DNA from: JBCBGF01 sp039193455
GTDB taxonomy: Bacteria; Pseudomonadota; Alphaproteobacteria; Rhodobacterales; Rhodobacteraceae
Length of the DNA stretch: 64,000 bases
Assembly (NCBI GenBank): GCA_039193455.1
Contig: JBCCWO010000012.1
Location: forward strand, 30,317-94,316
Reading direction: 5' to 3'
Made by a program: the position numbers and the translations under genes. Numbering within the stretch: position 1 is the stretch's first letter; the number at the start of each line of letters is the position of its first letter. Positions 36,078-44,429 of this stretch are shown here, in pieces. The notes under the pieces are model-generated. The model made no database searches and had not been told where the DNA came from. It saw only the letters and a program-made list of their open reading frames with translations.

Positions 36078-36926
36078 TTAAGCGGTTTCGGCGGCCTCCC
36101 AGGCGAGCATGGCGCGCTTGACCGGCAGGCCCCAGTGATACCCGCCAAGCCCGCCGGACTTTCTGAGGGCCCGGTGGCAGGGGATCAGCCAGCTGATCGG
36201 GTTGCGGCCCACGGCGGTGCCGACGGCGCGCACGGCCTTGGGGTGGCCGATCACACGGGCGATGTCGGAATATGTGGTGACATGGCCTGTCGGGATGCTG
36301 AGCAGCGCCTCCCACACCTTGATCTGGAACGGGGCCCCGATCAGATGCAGCTTGGTGTCATCGCCGCCATAGGCCGCCGCCGCAAGCGGGCCGACGGTTT
36401 CGGGATCTTCGACATAGGTCGCTGCGGGCCAGCGTGCCACCATATCCTGGTAGGCCGCGTCGCGGCCGGTCTCCTCGGCAAAGGCCAATCCGCACAGGCC
36501 CCGATCGGTGGCCATGGCCAGCGACAGTCCAAAGGGGCTGGGCACCCAGGCGTAGCGGATCGTCAGCCCGGCGCCGCGGCGGGCGTAATCGCCGGGGCTC
36601 ATCGCTTCCCACCGCAGAAACAGGTCGTGCAGGCGGCCCGACCCGCTGAGCCCGACGGCATCGGCGGTGTCGAGCATGGTGTAGCGGTCGGCCAAAAGCT
36701 GTTTGGCGTGATCGAGCGTCAGAAACTGCTGGAAACGCTTGGGCGAGACCCCGGCCCAACGGCTGAAGACGCGTTGAAAATGGGCAGGGCTGAGGTTCAT
36801 CTCATCGGCGATCTCTTCCAGCGACAGCCCCCGGCCTTCGCCGGAATCGATCCGGTCGATGGCGCGGCGCATCAGGCGATAGTAGTAGGCGTCTTCGAAG
36901 GCGGGCTCGGTTTGCAGGACGGTCAT
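36078..36926 (-). CDS. AraC-type regulator fused to O6-methylguanine-DNA methyltransferase (Ada-like)
   Basis: 282 residues: AraC HTH domain at about 18-118 and suicidal DNA alkyltransferase at about 130-280 with the active site PCHR (C250) and the helix GTAVGRNPISW. The N-terminal zinc domain of E. coli Ada (four cysteines, methylphosphotriester acceptor) is absent, so activation by that route is not expected. Repairs O6-alkylguanine; regulatory role uncertain. Confidence 0.9.
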   Translation of the reverse strand: MTVLQTEPAFEDAYYYRLMRRAIDRIDSGEGRGLSLEEIADEMNLSPAHFQRVFSRWAGVSPKRFQQFLTLDHAKQLLADRYTMLDTADAVGLSGSGRLHDLFLRWEAMSPGDYARRGAGLTIRYAWVPSPFGLSLAMATDRGLCGLAFAEETGRDAAYQDMVARWPAATYVEDPETVGPLAAAAYGGDDTKLHLIGAPFQIKVWEALLSIPTGHVTTYSDIARVIGHPKAVRAVGTAVGRNPISWLIPCHRALRKSGGLGGYHWGLPVKRAMLAWEAAETA

Positions 36927-37040
36927 CGCTCATCTCCTTGGCTTGCCTCTGATCTAAGCGACGGCGCGGTGGCATGCGACCCGTTTCCTGCGCGAAGGCA
37001 CCGCTTGCCGCCCGGTGGGCTTGGCGGCATAACCCCCCGG

Positions 37041-37685
37041 ATGGCCAAGCAACTCCCCTACTCCGCGATCCACGAGATCTTCACGCGCTTTCGCGATCTC
37101 GACGCAGAACCCAAGGGCGAGCTCGATCATGTGAACGCCTATACGCTGGTCGTCGCTGTCGCGCTGTCGGCGCAGGCCACCGATGTGGGGGTGAACCGGG
37201 CGACGCGGGAGCTGTTCAAGATCGCGGACACGCCCGAGAAGATGCTGGCCCTGGGCGAGGCGCAGTTGATCGAGCACATCAAGACCATTGGGCTTTATCG
37301 CAACAAGGCCAAGAACGTGATGAAGCTGAGCCAGATCCTGGTCGATGAGTACGGGGGCGAGGTGCCGTCCTCGCGCGCGGCGTTGCAATCGCTGCCCGGG
37401 GTCGGACGCAAGACCGCGAACGTGGTTCTGAACATGTGGTGGGGGATGCCGGCGCAGGCGGTGGACACGCATATTTTCCGCGTTGGCAACCGCACCGGGA
37501 TCGCGCCGGGCAAAACGGTTGAGATCGTGGAGCGCGCGATTGAGGACAATATCCCGGCCCCGTTCCAGCAGCATGCCCATCACTGGCTGATCCTGCATGG
37601 CCGCTATATCTGCAAGGCGCGCAAGCCCATGTGCCCCACCTGCCCTATCATTGATTTGTGCCCGTTTGAGGAGAAGACGGAATGA
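37041..37685 (+). CDS. nth: Endonuclease III
   Basis: Bifunctional DNA glycosylase/AP lyase for oxidised pyrimidines. 214 residues from ATG 37041. Helix-hairpin-helix LPGVGRKTA with catalytic K124, and D142 (AVDTHIF). The 4Fe-4S ligands C191, C198, C201 and C207 have the standard 6-2-5 spacing. A longer frame back to 36135 is antisense to the Ada-like gene. It overlaps the next start by 4 bases. Confidence 0.95.
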   Translation: MAKQLPYSAIHEIFTRFRDLDAEPKGELDHVNAYTLVVAVALSAQATDVGVNRATRELFKIADTPEKMLALGEAQLIEHIKTIGLYRNKAKNVMKLSQILVDEYGGEVPSSRAALQSLPGVGRKTANVVLNMWWGMPAQAVDTHIFRVGNRTGIAPGKTVEIVERAIEDNIPAPFQQHAHHWLILHGRYICKARKPMCPTCPIIDLCPFEEKTE

Positions 37686-38674
37686 AAGACCTCCACGTGG
37701 TCGGCATCGGCAATGCCATGGTCGACATTTTGGCGTCGGCCGAAGACCAGTTTCTGCACGACAGCGGTGTCGAGAAGGGCATCATGCAGCTGATCGACAT
37801 GGACCGGGCGGTGGAGCTTTATGCCTCGATCGGCCCGGCACGGGAAATCTCGGGCGGGTCGGCTGCCAACTCCATCGCGGCGATAGCGCAGCTTGGCGGG
37901 CGGACGGCCTATGTCGGCAAGGTAAAGGACGATCAGCTGGGCGCAATCTTTGCCCATGACCTGCGCGCACAGGGGGCGATCTATGAAACGCACCTGGCGC
38001 CCAACGATCACCGGGACGAGACCGGGCGCTGCATCGTGCTGGTCACGCCGGATGGGGAGCGGTCGATGAACACCTATCTGGGTGTGACCGAACATTTGAG
38101 CCCCTCCGACATCGACGAGGATCAGATCGCGCGCGCCGAGTGGATCTATCTTGAAGGCTACCGCTTCGACGGGCCGGAAAGCCACGAAGCCTTCGCGCGC
38201 GCGATTTCAGTGGCCAAACGCACCGGCGGGCGCGTGGCGCTGACGCTAAGCGATCCGTTTTGCGTCGAACGCCACCGGGATGCGTTTTGCCGGATGATTG
38301 CCGCGGATGTTGACCTGCTTTTTGCCAACCGGGCCGAAGTCATGTCGATGTATCAGACCGAGGATTTCGAAGCCGCGTTGGCGCAGGGCGCGGCGGAGGT
38401 CGAAATTCTGGCGGCGACAGAGGGTGAGAAGGGCGCGCATATCCTGTCGGGTGAGCAGCGGTGGCATGCACCGGCGATGCCGGTTCAGATCGTCGATGCC
38501 ACTGGAGCAGGTGATCTGTTTGCGGGCGCTTTCCTTTGGGCGATCACCCATGGCCACGATCTGGAGACGGCAGGGCAAATGGGCTGTGTCGCCGCGTCCG
38601 AGGTGATCAGCCATATCGGCGCGCGACCAGAGGAAGATCTGGCGGCGCTCTTCAAGACACAAGGCTTGCTCTGA
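37682..38674 (+). CDS. Adenosine kinase-like PfkB family kinase
   Basis: 330 residues. Starts VVGIGNAMVDILA, has ISGGSAANSIAAIAQLGG (substrate motif) and DATGAGDLFAGAFLW (signature with catalytic D). This set is typical of alphaproteobacterial adenosine kinases. Role in purine salvage is inferred. Translationally coupled to nth by an ATGA overlap. Confidence 0.87.
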   Translation: MKDLHVVGIGNAMVDILASAEDQFLHDSGVEKGIMQLIDMDRAVELYASIGPAREISGGSAANSIAAIAQLGGRTAYVGKVKDDQLGAIFAHDLRAQGAIYETHLAPNDHRDETGRCIVLVTPDGERSMNTYLGVTEHLSPSDIDEDQIARAEWIYLEGYRFDGPESHEAFARAISVAKRTGGRVALTLSDPFCVERHRDAFCRMIAADVDLLFANRAEVMSMYQTEDFEAALAQGAAEVEILAATEGEKGAHILSGEQRWHAPAMPVQIVDATGAGDLFAGAFLWAITHGHDLETAGQMGCVAASEVISHIGARPEEDLAALFKTQGLL

Positions 38675-38686
38675 CGGGGCGCGGTT

Positions 38687-38760
38687 AGGGGCTCTGCCCC
38701 GCCGCCTGCGGCGGCCCCCCGGGATATTTGAAGACCAAAGACATCCCCTTCTTTGGTCCA
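38687..38760. repeat. GC-rich dispersed repeat, copy 2, with extra hairpin
   Basis: Contains GGGGCTCTGCCCC, then GCCGCCTGCGGCGGC, then CCCCCGGGATATTTG as in copy 1 near 32,862. It continues with an 8-bp stem GACCAAAG (38733-38740) / CTTTGGTC (38751-38758). Confidence 0.6.
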
Positions 38761-38783
38761 GAAATATCCCCGCCGGAGGCACA

Positions 38784-38813
38784 AAAAAACCCGGCACGTG
38801 GCCGGGTTCTTCT
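38784..38813. terminator. Bidirectional terminator between adenosine kinase and atpF
   Basis: Stem AACCCGGC (38788-38795) with GCCGGGTT (38801-38808), 5-base loop. An A run precedes it (a T run for the minus strand) and TTCTTCTGTTT follows on the plus strand, so it can stop both converging units. Confidence 0.75.
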
Positions 38814-38833
38814 GTTTGTGAGGGACGCGGCGC

Positions 38834-39391
38834 TTAGTGCAGCTTGGCATCCACCGTGGCGATGGCGTCTTCGATCAGGCTGTCGGCCTGGGCGGCGTCC
38901 ATCTGTTTGGCCACAACCTCGCCTGCCGCTGCCACCGCAATCTCGGTCGCGCGGTCGCGGACCTCACGCAGGGCGGAGGCTTCGGCAGAGGCGATCTTGT
39001 CCTCGGCCGCTTGCAGGCGGCGGGCAATCGACGACTTGATGTCTTCCTTGGCCAGTTCCGCCGCGGCGGCGGCCTCATCCCGGGCGTGGGCCACGATCTG
39101 ATCGGCCTGATCCTGCACGTCGCGCTGCTTACGCTCATACTGTGCCAGCAGGGTCTGCGCCTCTTCGCGCAGAGCGCGCGCCTCATCAAGTTCGGTCTGG
39201 ATGTCGGTGGCGCGCTTGTCGAGCATGCCGGTGATCATGCCCGGCACCTTGAAGTAGACGAGCACGCCGATAAAGCACAGGAAGCCGATCAGCACGACAA
39301 AGTCGGTGTTGGCGAGCGAGAAGAACGGTTTGTCACCAGCGGCCAGCGCGGGGCTGGCGGCGAGGGTGAAAAGCGCGGCAAGTCTCAGCAT
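38834..39391 (-). CDS. atpF: F0F1 ATP synthase subunit b
   Basis: 185 residues. A short N-terminal hydrophobic signal-like part and membrane segment at about 22-48 (FVVLIGFLCFIGVLVYFKVP) are followed by a long charged helix, as in the peripheral stalk. It is the last gene of the F0 cluster, 4 bases after the b' gene. Confidence 0.92.
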   Translation of the reverse strand: MLRLAALFTLAASPALAAGDKPFFSLANTDFVVLIGFLCFIGVLVYFKVPGMITGMLDKRATDIQTELDEARALREEAQTLLAQYERKQRDVQDQADQIVAHARDEAAAAAELAKEDIKSSIARRLQAAEDKIASAEASALREVRDRATEIAVAAAGEVVAKQMDAAQADSLIEDAIATVDAKLH

Positions 39392-39395
39392 GGCG

Positions 39396-39920
39396 CTATC
39401 CTTTCATCCGGGCTGCGATGGCCGCGTCGATTGCTGCGCCATCGGCCTGCCCGCCCAGCGCGCCGACAATCTCGGTCGCGGCGTCGCGCGACACTTCGCG
39501 GATCGCTTCCAGCGCGCCTTCGCGGATCTCGGCAATCTTGCCTTCGCTTTCGGCGGTTTTTGCCGCAATCTCAGCATCGGCCTTGGCAGTGGCGGCGTCG
39601 AGATCGGCCTGGATTTCGGCCTTGGCCTCGCCAATGATCCGCTGCGCCTCGGCCCGGGCATCGGCCAGCGCCTTGTCATAGGCGGCCTCGGCCTCTTGCG
39701 CCTTGAGCTTCAGCTCTTCGGCGGCGGCAATGTCATTCGTGATGGTCCCCGCCCGTTCGGCCAGAACCGATCCGATCCGGGGCAGCGCCACGCGGTTCAG
39801 GATCAGGTAGATCGCCACCAGCGTGACAATCAGCCAGAAGATCTGGTTGGGGAAGGTCGAAAAGTCGAGCTGCGGAAGACCCGTCGCCGCCTCTTCGGCC
39901 CCTGTGGTTTCGGTCGCCAT
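39396..39920 (-). CDS. atpF': F0F1 ATP synthase subunit b'
   Basis: 174 residues: a membrane segment at about 24-45 (NQIFWLIVTLVAIYLILNRV) and a long helix rich in Ala, Glu and Lys. Photosynthetic and other alphaproteobacteria use a b/b' heterodimer stalk, and this gene sits between the c and b subunit genes as expected. Confidence 0.92.
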   Translation of the reverse strand: MATETTGAEEAATGLPQLDFSTFPNQIFWLIVTLVAIYLILNRVALPRIGSVLAERAGTITNDIAAAEELKLKAQEAEAAYDKALADARAEAQRIIGEAKAEIQADLDAATAKADAEIAAKTAESEGKIAEIREGALEAIREVSRDAATEIVGALGGQADGAAIDAAIAARMKG

Positions 39921-39997
39921 GGGTTCGTCCCTCGTGCCTTAGGATGACACCGGATGCGTGGGGTCCACGCACCCGGCCGTAAGGATCGTGGGCTGTC

Positions 39998-40234
39998 TTA
40001 AACGGCGAACATCAAGAGCAGAGCGACAAGGAATGCAAAGATCCCGAGCGCTTCTGCGAAGGCGATGCCGATGAAGAGCGTGGCGGTCTGGCCTGCAGCG
40101 GCCGAGGGGTTGCGCAGGGCGCCGGCGAGGAAGTTGCCAGCGACGTGGCCCACACCGATGGCGGCCGCGCCCGAACCGATGGCGGCCAGGCCGGCACCGA
40201 TGAATTGACCCATTGCTGAGATATCGCCTTCCAT
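39998..40234 (-). CDS. atpE: F0F1 ATP synthase subunit c
   Basis: 78-residue proteolipid of the rotor ring with two membrane helices. The Gly/Ala-rich first helix (GAGLAAIGSGAAAIGVG), the polar loop RNPSA and the proton-carrying E61 in GIAFAEALG are all present. Confidence 0.95.
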   Translation of the reverse strand: MEGDISAMGQFIGAGLAAIGSGAAAIGVGHVAGNFLAGALRNPSAAAGQTATLFIGIAFAEALGIFAFLVALLLMFAV

Positions 40235-40282
40235 GTCGTGTTTCTCCTTACGTTGGAATTGGCTGAATTTCGGGACCTGACC

Positions 40283-41032
40283 CTAGTGATGCGGATGCAG
40301 CGCGTCTTTGAGGTAGACGCAGGTCAGGATCGTAAAGACGTAGGCCTGGATGGCCGAGACGAGCACTTCAAGCCCGTAGATCGCGACCACGGCGGCAATC
40401 GACAGGGGCGCAATGGCGAGGATCGCGGCAAAGCCCGCGAACACCTTGACCACGGCGTGGCCCGCCATCATCGCACCGGCCAGACGCACCGAGTGGCTGA
40501 CGGGGCGCACGAAGTAGGAAATCACCTCGATCACGGCCAGAACGGGGCGGATCGCCATGGGCGCAGAGGTGACCCAGAAGAGGCTAAGAAAGCTCGCCCC
40601 GTTCTTGACGAACCCAACGATTGTGACGGTCAGGAAGACCGCCATGGCCATCACCGCGGTGACCGCGATGTGCGAGGTTGTCGTGAAGGCCGTTGGGATC
40701 AGGCCGAGGAAGTTGGCGAAGAAGATGAACAGGAACAGGGTGAAGATGTAGGGAAAGAAACTCAACGCCTCTTTCCCGGCAACGTCTTCCACCATCTTGT
40801 GGACAAAGCCGTACATCAGCTCGGCCACCGACTGGACCCGGGTGGGCACGACGGCGCGGCCGCGGGTCCCGATCACGAACAGCAGTGTGATCGCAGCGAC
40901 GGTGAGGAACATCCAAAGCGTGACGTTGGTGGGCGTGTACCAGTGGATCGTGTCGCCGCCGAACAGCGGCTTGACCAGGAACTGGTCCATCGGGTGAAAT
41001 TCGAGGCCGCCGCCTTTTGCGTCATCCGCCAC
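40283..41032 (-). CDS. atpB: F0F1 ATP synthase subunit a
   Basis: 249 residues with 5-6 membrane segments. The essential arginine is in SHSVRLAGAMMAGH, and YGLEVLVSAIQAYVF holds the conserved C-terminal helix. It starts 3 bases after atpI and precedes atpE, the usual alphaproteobacterial order. Confidence 0.95.
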   Translation of the reverse strand: MADDAKGGGLEFHPMDQFLVKPLFGGDTIHWYTPTNVTLWMFLTVAAITLLFVIGTRGRAVVPTRVQSVAELMYGFVHKMVEDVAGKEALSFFPYIFTLFLFIFFANFLGLIPTAFTTTSHIAVTAVMAMAVFLTVTIVGFVKNGASFLSLFWVTSAPMAIRPVLAVIEVISYFVRPVSHSVRLAGAMMAGHAVVKVFAGFAAILAIAPLSIAAVVAIYGLEVLVSAIQAYVFTILTCVYLKDALHPHH

Positions 41033-41035
41033 GTC

Positions 41036-41359
41036 TTAGTCCCTCTCATCCTCGGCAGCCATCCTGTGCTGCCGCTCTTGCAGTTCGCGCGCGGTGCCGA
41101 TCATCGTCTTCACGCCGGCGGCGAACCCCAACAATATGAACAGCACCATGAGGATCGGCTGGGTCCCAAAGACGGCGTCCAGCCCGTATCCGATGCCGAA
41201 ACCGATCCCGAGACCGGCCACAAGCTCGACCACCATCCGCCAGGCATGCTGTGCCAGCGAATAATGCTCTTCCGTCCGCGGCTCGGGCGCTTGCGCCTTT
41301 TTTGCCGCGGCGATCCGGTCTTCCAACGCTTTGAGCGCGTCGGCGCGATCGTCAGCCAT
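41036..41359 (-). CDS. atpI: ATP synthase assembly protein AtpI
   Basis: 107 residues from ATG 41359: a charged N-terminal helix, then two membrane segments (VVELVAGLGIGFGIGYGLD and PILMVLFILLGFAAGV). AtpI helps c-ring assembly. First gene of the F0 cluster; the AT-rich stretch at about 41435-41480 upstream is the likely promoter region, though I cannot fix the hexamers. Confidence 0.88.
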   Translation of the reverse strand: MADDRADALKALEDRIAAAKKAQAPEPRTEEHYSLAQHAWRMVVELVAGLGIGFGIGYGLDAVFGTQPILMVLFILLGFAAGVKTMIGTARELQERQHRMAAEDERD

Positions 41360-41536
41360 GACAAATGTCCCCGGGACAGTTGCGCGGACCCTAGGGAGCG
41401 GGTCGGGCAGAGTCAATTGCGGGGGCGCCGCGGCGCGGCATCTCATAAGTATTTGAATTACATTATCTTTTGCTAGCCGCGCAGCGCGCTGCGAAAGGGT
41501 CGCACCCGGGCCGCCCACCGCGTGATATTCAACCGT

Positions 41537-42430
41537 TCAGTTGAGCTTTTCCGCGCGCCTTTGCTGGAATAGCCGCCCGTCGATCAGCAAGAGCCCCAGA
41601 AAGATCGCCGCCATCCCCGCGAAATGGGCAAAGGTCAGCACCTCGTCCAGAGCCAGTTTGCCGATCAACACGGCCGAGATCGGGGCGATGAACGTCACGG
41701 TCGAGGTTTTGGTGGCGCCCGCGCGCGGCAGGATCGTGAAGGCCATCAGGAAGGCGATCGCCGTCAGCACAATCCCCAGAAACAGCGTCGACGCGATGGT
41801 CGAGGGTTGCAAGGGCCCGGGCACCCCTTCGGTGGCCAGCATGACAGGGATCAGAACCAGGGCGGCGAAGGTGAAGGCCCATGCCGTGATCACCGCCGCC
41901 CCGAGGCCGTGGAACCGGCGGAAGTAGTTCATCGCAAACGCATAGCTGATCGGCGCCAGCACGATCACAAGGGTGCCGAAAAGCAGGGTTTCCTGCCCCG
42001 GCGCCATCGCGGGGATCGTCAGGAGTACGATACCTACAAAGCCCGCCAGGACGCCCGCGCTTTTCAGCGGCGTCGCCCGTTCGCCCCCGGGCCAGAAATG
42101 CGAGACGATCACCACCATCACCGGGGTCAGCGCGTTGACGATCCCGGCGATGCCGCTGGCCACATATTGCTGGCCCAAGGGGTAGATCGCGAAGGGGAAG
42201 GCAAACATCAGCACCCCAAACACCCCAAGCGCGGCCAGCATCAGCAGGGGCACGGGCCGGAACTGCCGCGTGGCGATCAGATAGGCCCAGCAGGCCACCG
42301 CAGCCATGGCCACGCGGAAGAACGACACGGTGACCGGCCCCACGTCGCGCAAGATCATCTCGTTGAAAAAAAACGTGGCCCCCCAGCCGATGCCGAGGAT
42401 GAATATGATGATCCAATCGCGATCCGGCAT
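41537..42430 (-). CDS. EamA/DMT-family transporter
   Basis: 297 residues, ten membrane segments as two EamA repeats, starting from ATG 42430 (MPDRDWIIIF). Drug/metabolite transporter superfamily, usually export of amino acids or metabolites; substrate unknown. A longer frame to 42757 runs antisense to the ArsR gene. The two genes are divergent with 89 bases between starts. Confidence 0.85.
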   Translation of the reverse strand: MPDRDWIIIFILGIGWGATFFFNEMILRDVGPVTVSFFRVAMAAVACWAYLIATRQFRPVPLLMLAALGVFGVLMFAFPFAIYPLGQQYVASGIAGIVNALTPVMVVIVSHFWPGGERATPLKSAGVLAGFVGIVLLTIPAMAPGQETLLFGTLVIVLAPISYAFAMNYFRRFHGLGAAVITAWAFTFAALVLIPVMLATEGVPGPLQPSTIASTLFLGIVLTAIAFLMAFTILPRAGATKTSTVTFIAPISAVLIGKLALDEVLTFAHFAGMAAIFLGLLLIDGRLFQQRRAEKLN

Positions 42431-42519
42431 GGTCCCCCCTCCCCGGCCCTCATCCGCCCTGGCGCGCGCGGTGTCAACGCGGCTTTCGCTTGGGGGGCGG
42501 CCCAGATAGGGTCTGGGCG

Positions 42520-42876
42520 ATGAGCGCCGATCTCGACACCGTCTTTGCCGCCCTCGCCGACCCCACGCGGCGGGCGATCCTGGTGATGCTGCTCGAAGAC
42601 GATATGGCGGTGACCGATGTGGCCGAGCCGTTCGAGATGTCGCTGGCCGCAATCTCAAAACACCTGACGATCCTGACGCGCGCGGGGCTGATTTCGCAGG
42701 AAAAGCGCGGCCGTGTGAAGTGGTGCAAACTGGAACCCGACGCGCTGCGCGACGCATCGGTGTGGATGCAAAGCTTTGGCCAGTTCGAGGCGGTCAACCT
42801 CGACGCGTTCGAGCGGTTTCTGGAGGTGGAACTGGAGGATGGGCCGGAGGGCGGTGGCGCGCGTGGGGGCGAGTAG
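42520..42876 (+). CDS. ArsR-family regulator (SRPBCC-partner type)
   Basis: 118 residues from ATG 42520. Winged helix: ALADPTRRAILVML and AAISKHLTILTRAGLI. It lacks metal-binding cysteine pairs in the recognition helix. Relatives of this type are commonly followed by an SRPBCC/AHSA1 gene; none is found here, where instead a damaged and variable block begins. Confidence 0.85.
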   Translation: MSADLDTVFAALADPTRRAILVMLLEDDMAVTDVAEPFEMSLAAISKHLTILTRAGLISQEKRGRVKWCKLEPDALRDASVWMQSFGQFEAVNLDAFERFLEVELEDGPEGGGARGGE

Positions 42877-42975
42877 CCGGGGTTGGCGGCGGAGAGTGCG
42901 ATGTGGTGGGTCGGCTATGCGGACGAAGCCGCCGTTTGAAAAACAGGGCCAATATCCGCTCCTGGGCATCTGCTT

Positions 42976-43319
42976 CTACCGCAAGCCCTGATCGAACTCG
43001 GCGATTGCTCTCTTGGTCGCAGAGTTTCGCCACTTTCTTTCCAACAGAGCTTCAACTTCCGATGAAGAGATCCTTTGCAGGTGCGCCAGCACGATGTCGT
43101 GGTTTTAGAGTGATCTTCGACAAAGAACGTTTGCGGTGATGCTGCAATCAGCATTTCGCGTTCTTCCGATGGAACATCCAGAAAGACGATGCTGTCGTCT
43201 TCTGTTCTGGTCCGGGTCAATAGCCGCTTACGAACCTTGAGAGACGGCTCGCCATATGAGGTGCCCTCCGCAACTTCTGGCCACTTCAGCGCAATGTCGA
43301 CGACATCCTGCCAAAGCAT
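42976..43319 (-). pseudogene. MmcQ/YjbR-family protein gene with a -1 frameshift
   Basis: Codons from ATG 43319 read a good MmcQ/YjbR start (WPEVAEGTSYGEPSLKV, then FLDVPSEEREML and TFFVEDH). Near 43106, at a short A run, the frame is lost. Reading on in the next frame restores the family C-terminus (HDIVLAHLQRISSSEVEALL, KWRNSATKRAIAEF) and ends at TAG 42976-42978. One missing base explains it. The intact protein would have about 114 residues. It may be a real pseudogene or a sequencing error in a homopolymer. Confidence 0.8.
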
Positions 43320-43322
43320 TGC

Positions 43323-43706
43323 TCACTCCTGGTAGCTTTCTTGGGTCGAAATCCACCAGACCGTGCCGTTGCCATCTGCGACGCCACCACGGTAGTCGCC
43401 GTCGCCCGACCGTGTCATTGCCTGCACGATTTGGCCGCCTGCATCGATCGCTCTATCAAAAACCGCGTCTGCGTCGCTGACATAAACATGCACATTTGCC
43501 TCTCCGGCCTCTGGCATTTCCCCCATCATCACGACGCTGTCATCGATGAGCGCCTCTGCATGAGCTATGCCGCCGCCATCTGCCCGCGTATGCACCCGTA
43601 AACGAGTCGCTCCGAACACAGCTTCGAGGAACTTCAGAGTGGATTCAGCATCCCGAACAATCAGGTAAGGGCTTACAGTTGAATAGTTTTTTGGCTTCCA
43701 ATGCAT
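43323..43706 (-). CDS. VOC-family protein (PhnB/glyoxalase-like)
   Basis: 127 residues. Starts with SPYLIVRDAESTLKFLEAVFGAT, has HAEALIDDSVVMMGEM and ends DGNGTVWWISTQ, the pattern of PhnB-like/3-demethylubiquinone-like VOC proteins. Three bases separate it from the downstream frameshifted MmcQ gene, so both belonged to one unit. Confidence 0.85.
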   Translation of the reverse strand: MHWKPKNYSTVSPYLIVRDAESTLKFLEAVFGATRLRVHTRADGGGIAHAEALIDDSVVMMGEMPEAGEANVHVYVSDADAVFDRAIDAGGQIVQAMTRSGDGDYRGGVADGNGTVWWISTQESYQE

Positions 43707-43758
43707 GACGCTATACTACCACGTTTTGCAACTTCCGAAAGAAAAAGCCGACATCTGA

Positions 43759-44352
43759 CAGCTTCAATCGGACAGTGCTGCGAGACAAGGCCTGGCACGG
43801 CGGACAACACTGTCCCACAAGCCTGTCCGCCAGAGGTCGGTCTTTGAACCACAAGAGGACGGTCCGCTCGCCATAGATAATGGGTCGGACGCCGCACGGG
43901 CATCCCTGGGCCAAGCTTGGTTTTGCGACAGCGCGCTGATTGTTTCAGATCACATCAAGGCGGTGTTGGAGGATTTGGCGCCCGGCATTCATCGCTACGC
44001 GCCGATCCATGTCTCGGCCTCAGGGGGCGATCTGCCAGAACACGCTTGGGCGGTTCGGATTGGCACAAGACTTCAATCTCCGATCATTCCGGCTTTGTGC
44101 CAGGGCATTTCGACAGGGATGGTTTGGGGAGGTGTGCCCGTCGCCTCAGGCAGTCTTGATTGGCCGAGCGCCAGGCTGGTTTTCGATGCGACGATCTGCG
44201 GGGCATTCCACATCTGGATCAATTCTGATGAGATGCCGATTGCACCAAACCGAGCCTATTTGAGTGCGGGTCTTCTAAACGCAATCGGTCACCCGGAAGA
44301 GGTGACCGTGGAACCGCGCGAAATACACCTGCGCCGTCTTTCTGGAGGTTGA
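43759..44352 (+). pseudogene. Imm11-like (DUF1629-like) protein remnant without a start
   Basis: The frame is open from 43759 (after a TGA at 43756) to the TGA at 44350. It has no plausible ATG in its first 60 codons; a GTG at 43963 would leave out coding-like sequence such as FCDSALIVSDHIKAVLED. That segment, followed by LAPGIHRYAPIHV, resembles the core of the Imm11/DUF1629 family, whose members are predicted immunity proteins. Probably a 5'-truncated remnant; assignment is by recollection of the motif and is moderate. Confidence 0.45.
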
Positions 44353-44429
44353 TCGGCTTCGACGCGGCACACTGGGCGCGGTGCTGTGGTGGTCACCAGA
44401 AGGAAGCGCTGGCTAGGCGTGCCGCCCCC

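Noticed and set aside
36135..37040. Long plus-strand extension upstream of nth (516-codon frame)
   Set aside because: Runs antisense through the Ada-like gene with no recognisable domain; nth similarity begins at the ATG at 37041.
43711..43914. 67-codon minus-strand frame
   Set aside because: Overlaps the Imm11-like frame on the opposite strand; no domain, no start signal.
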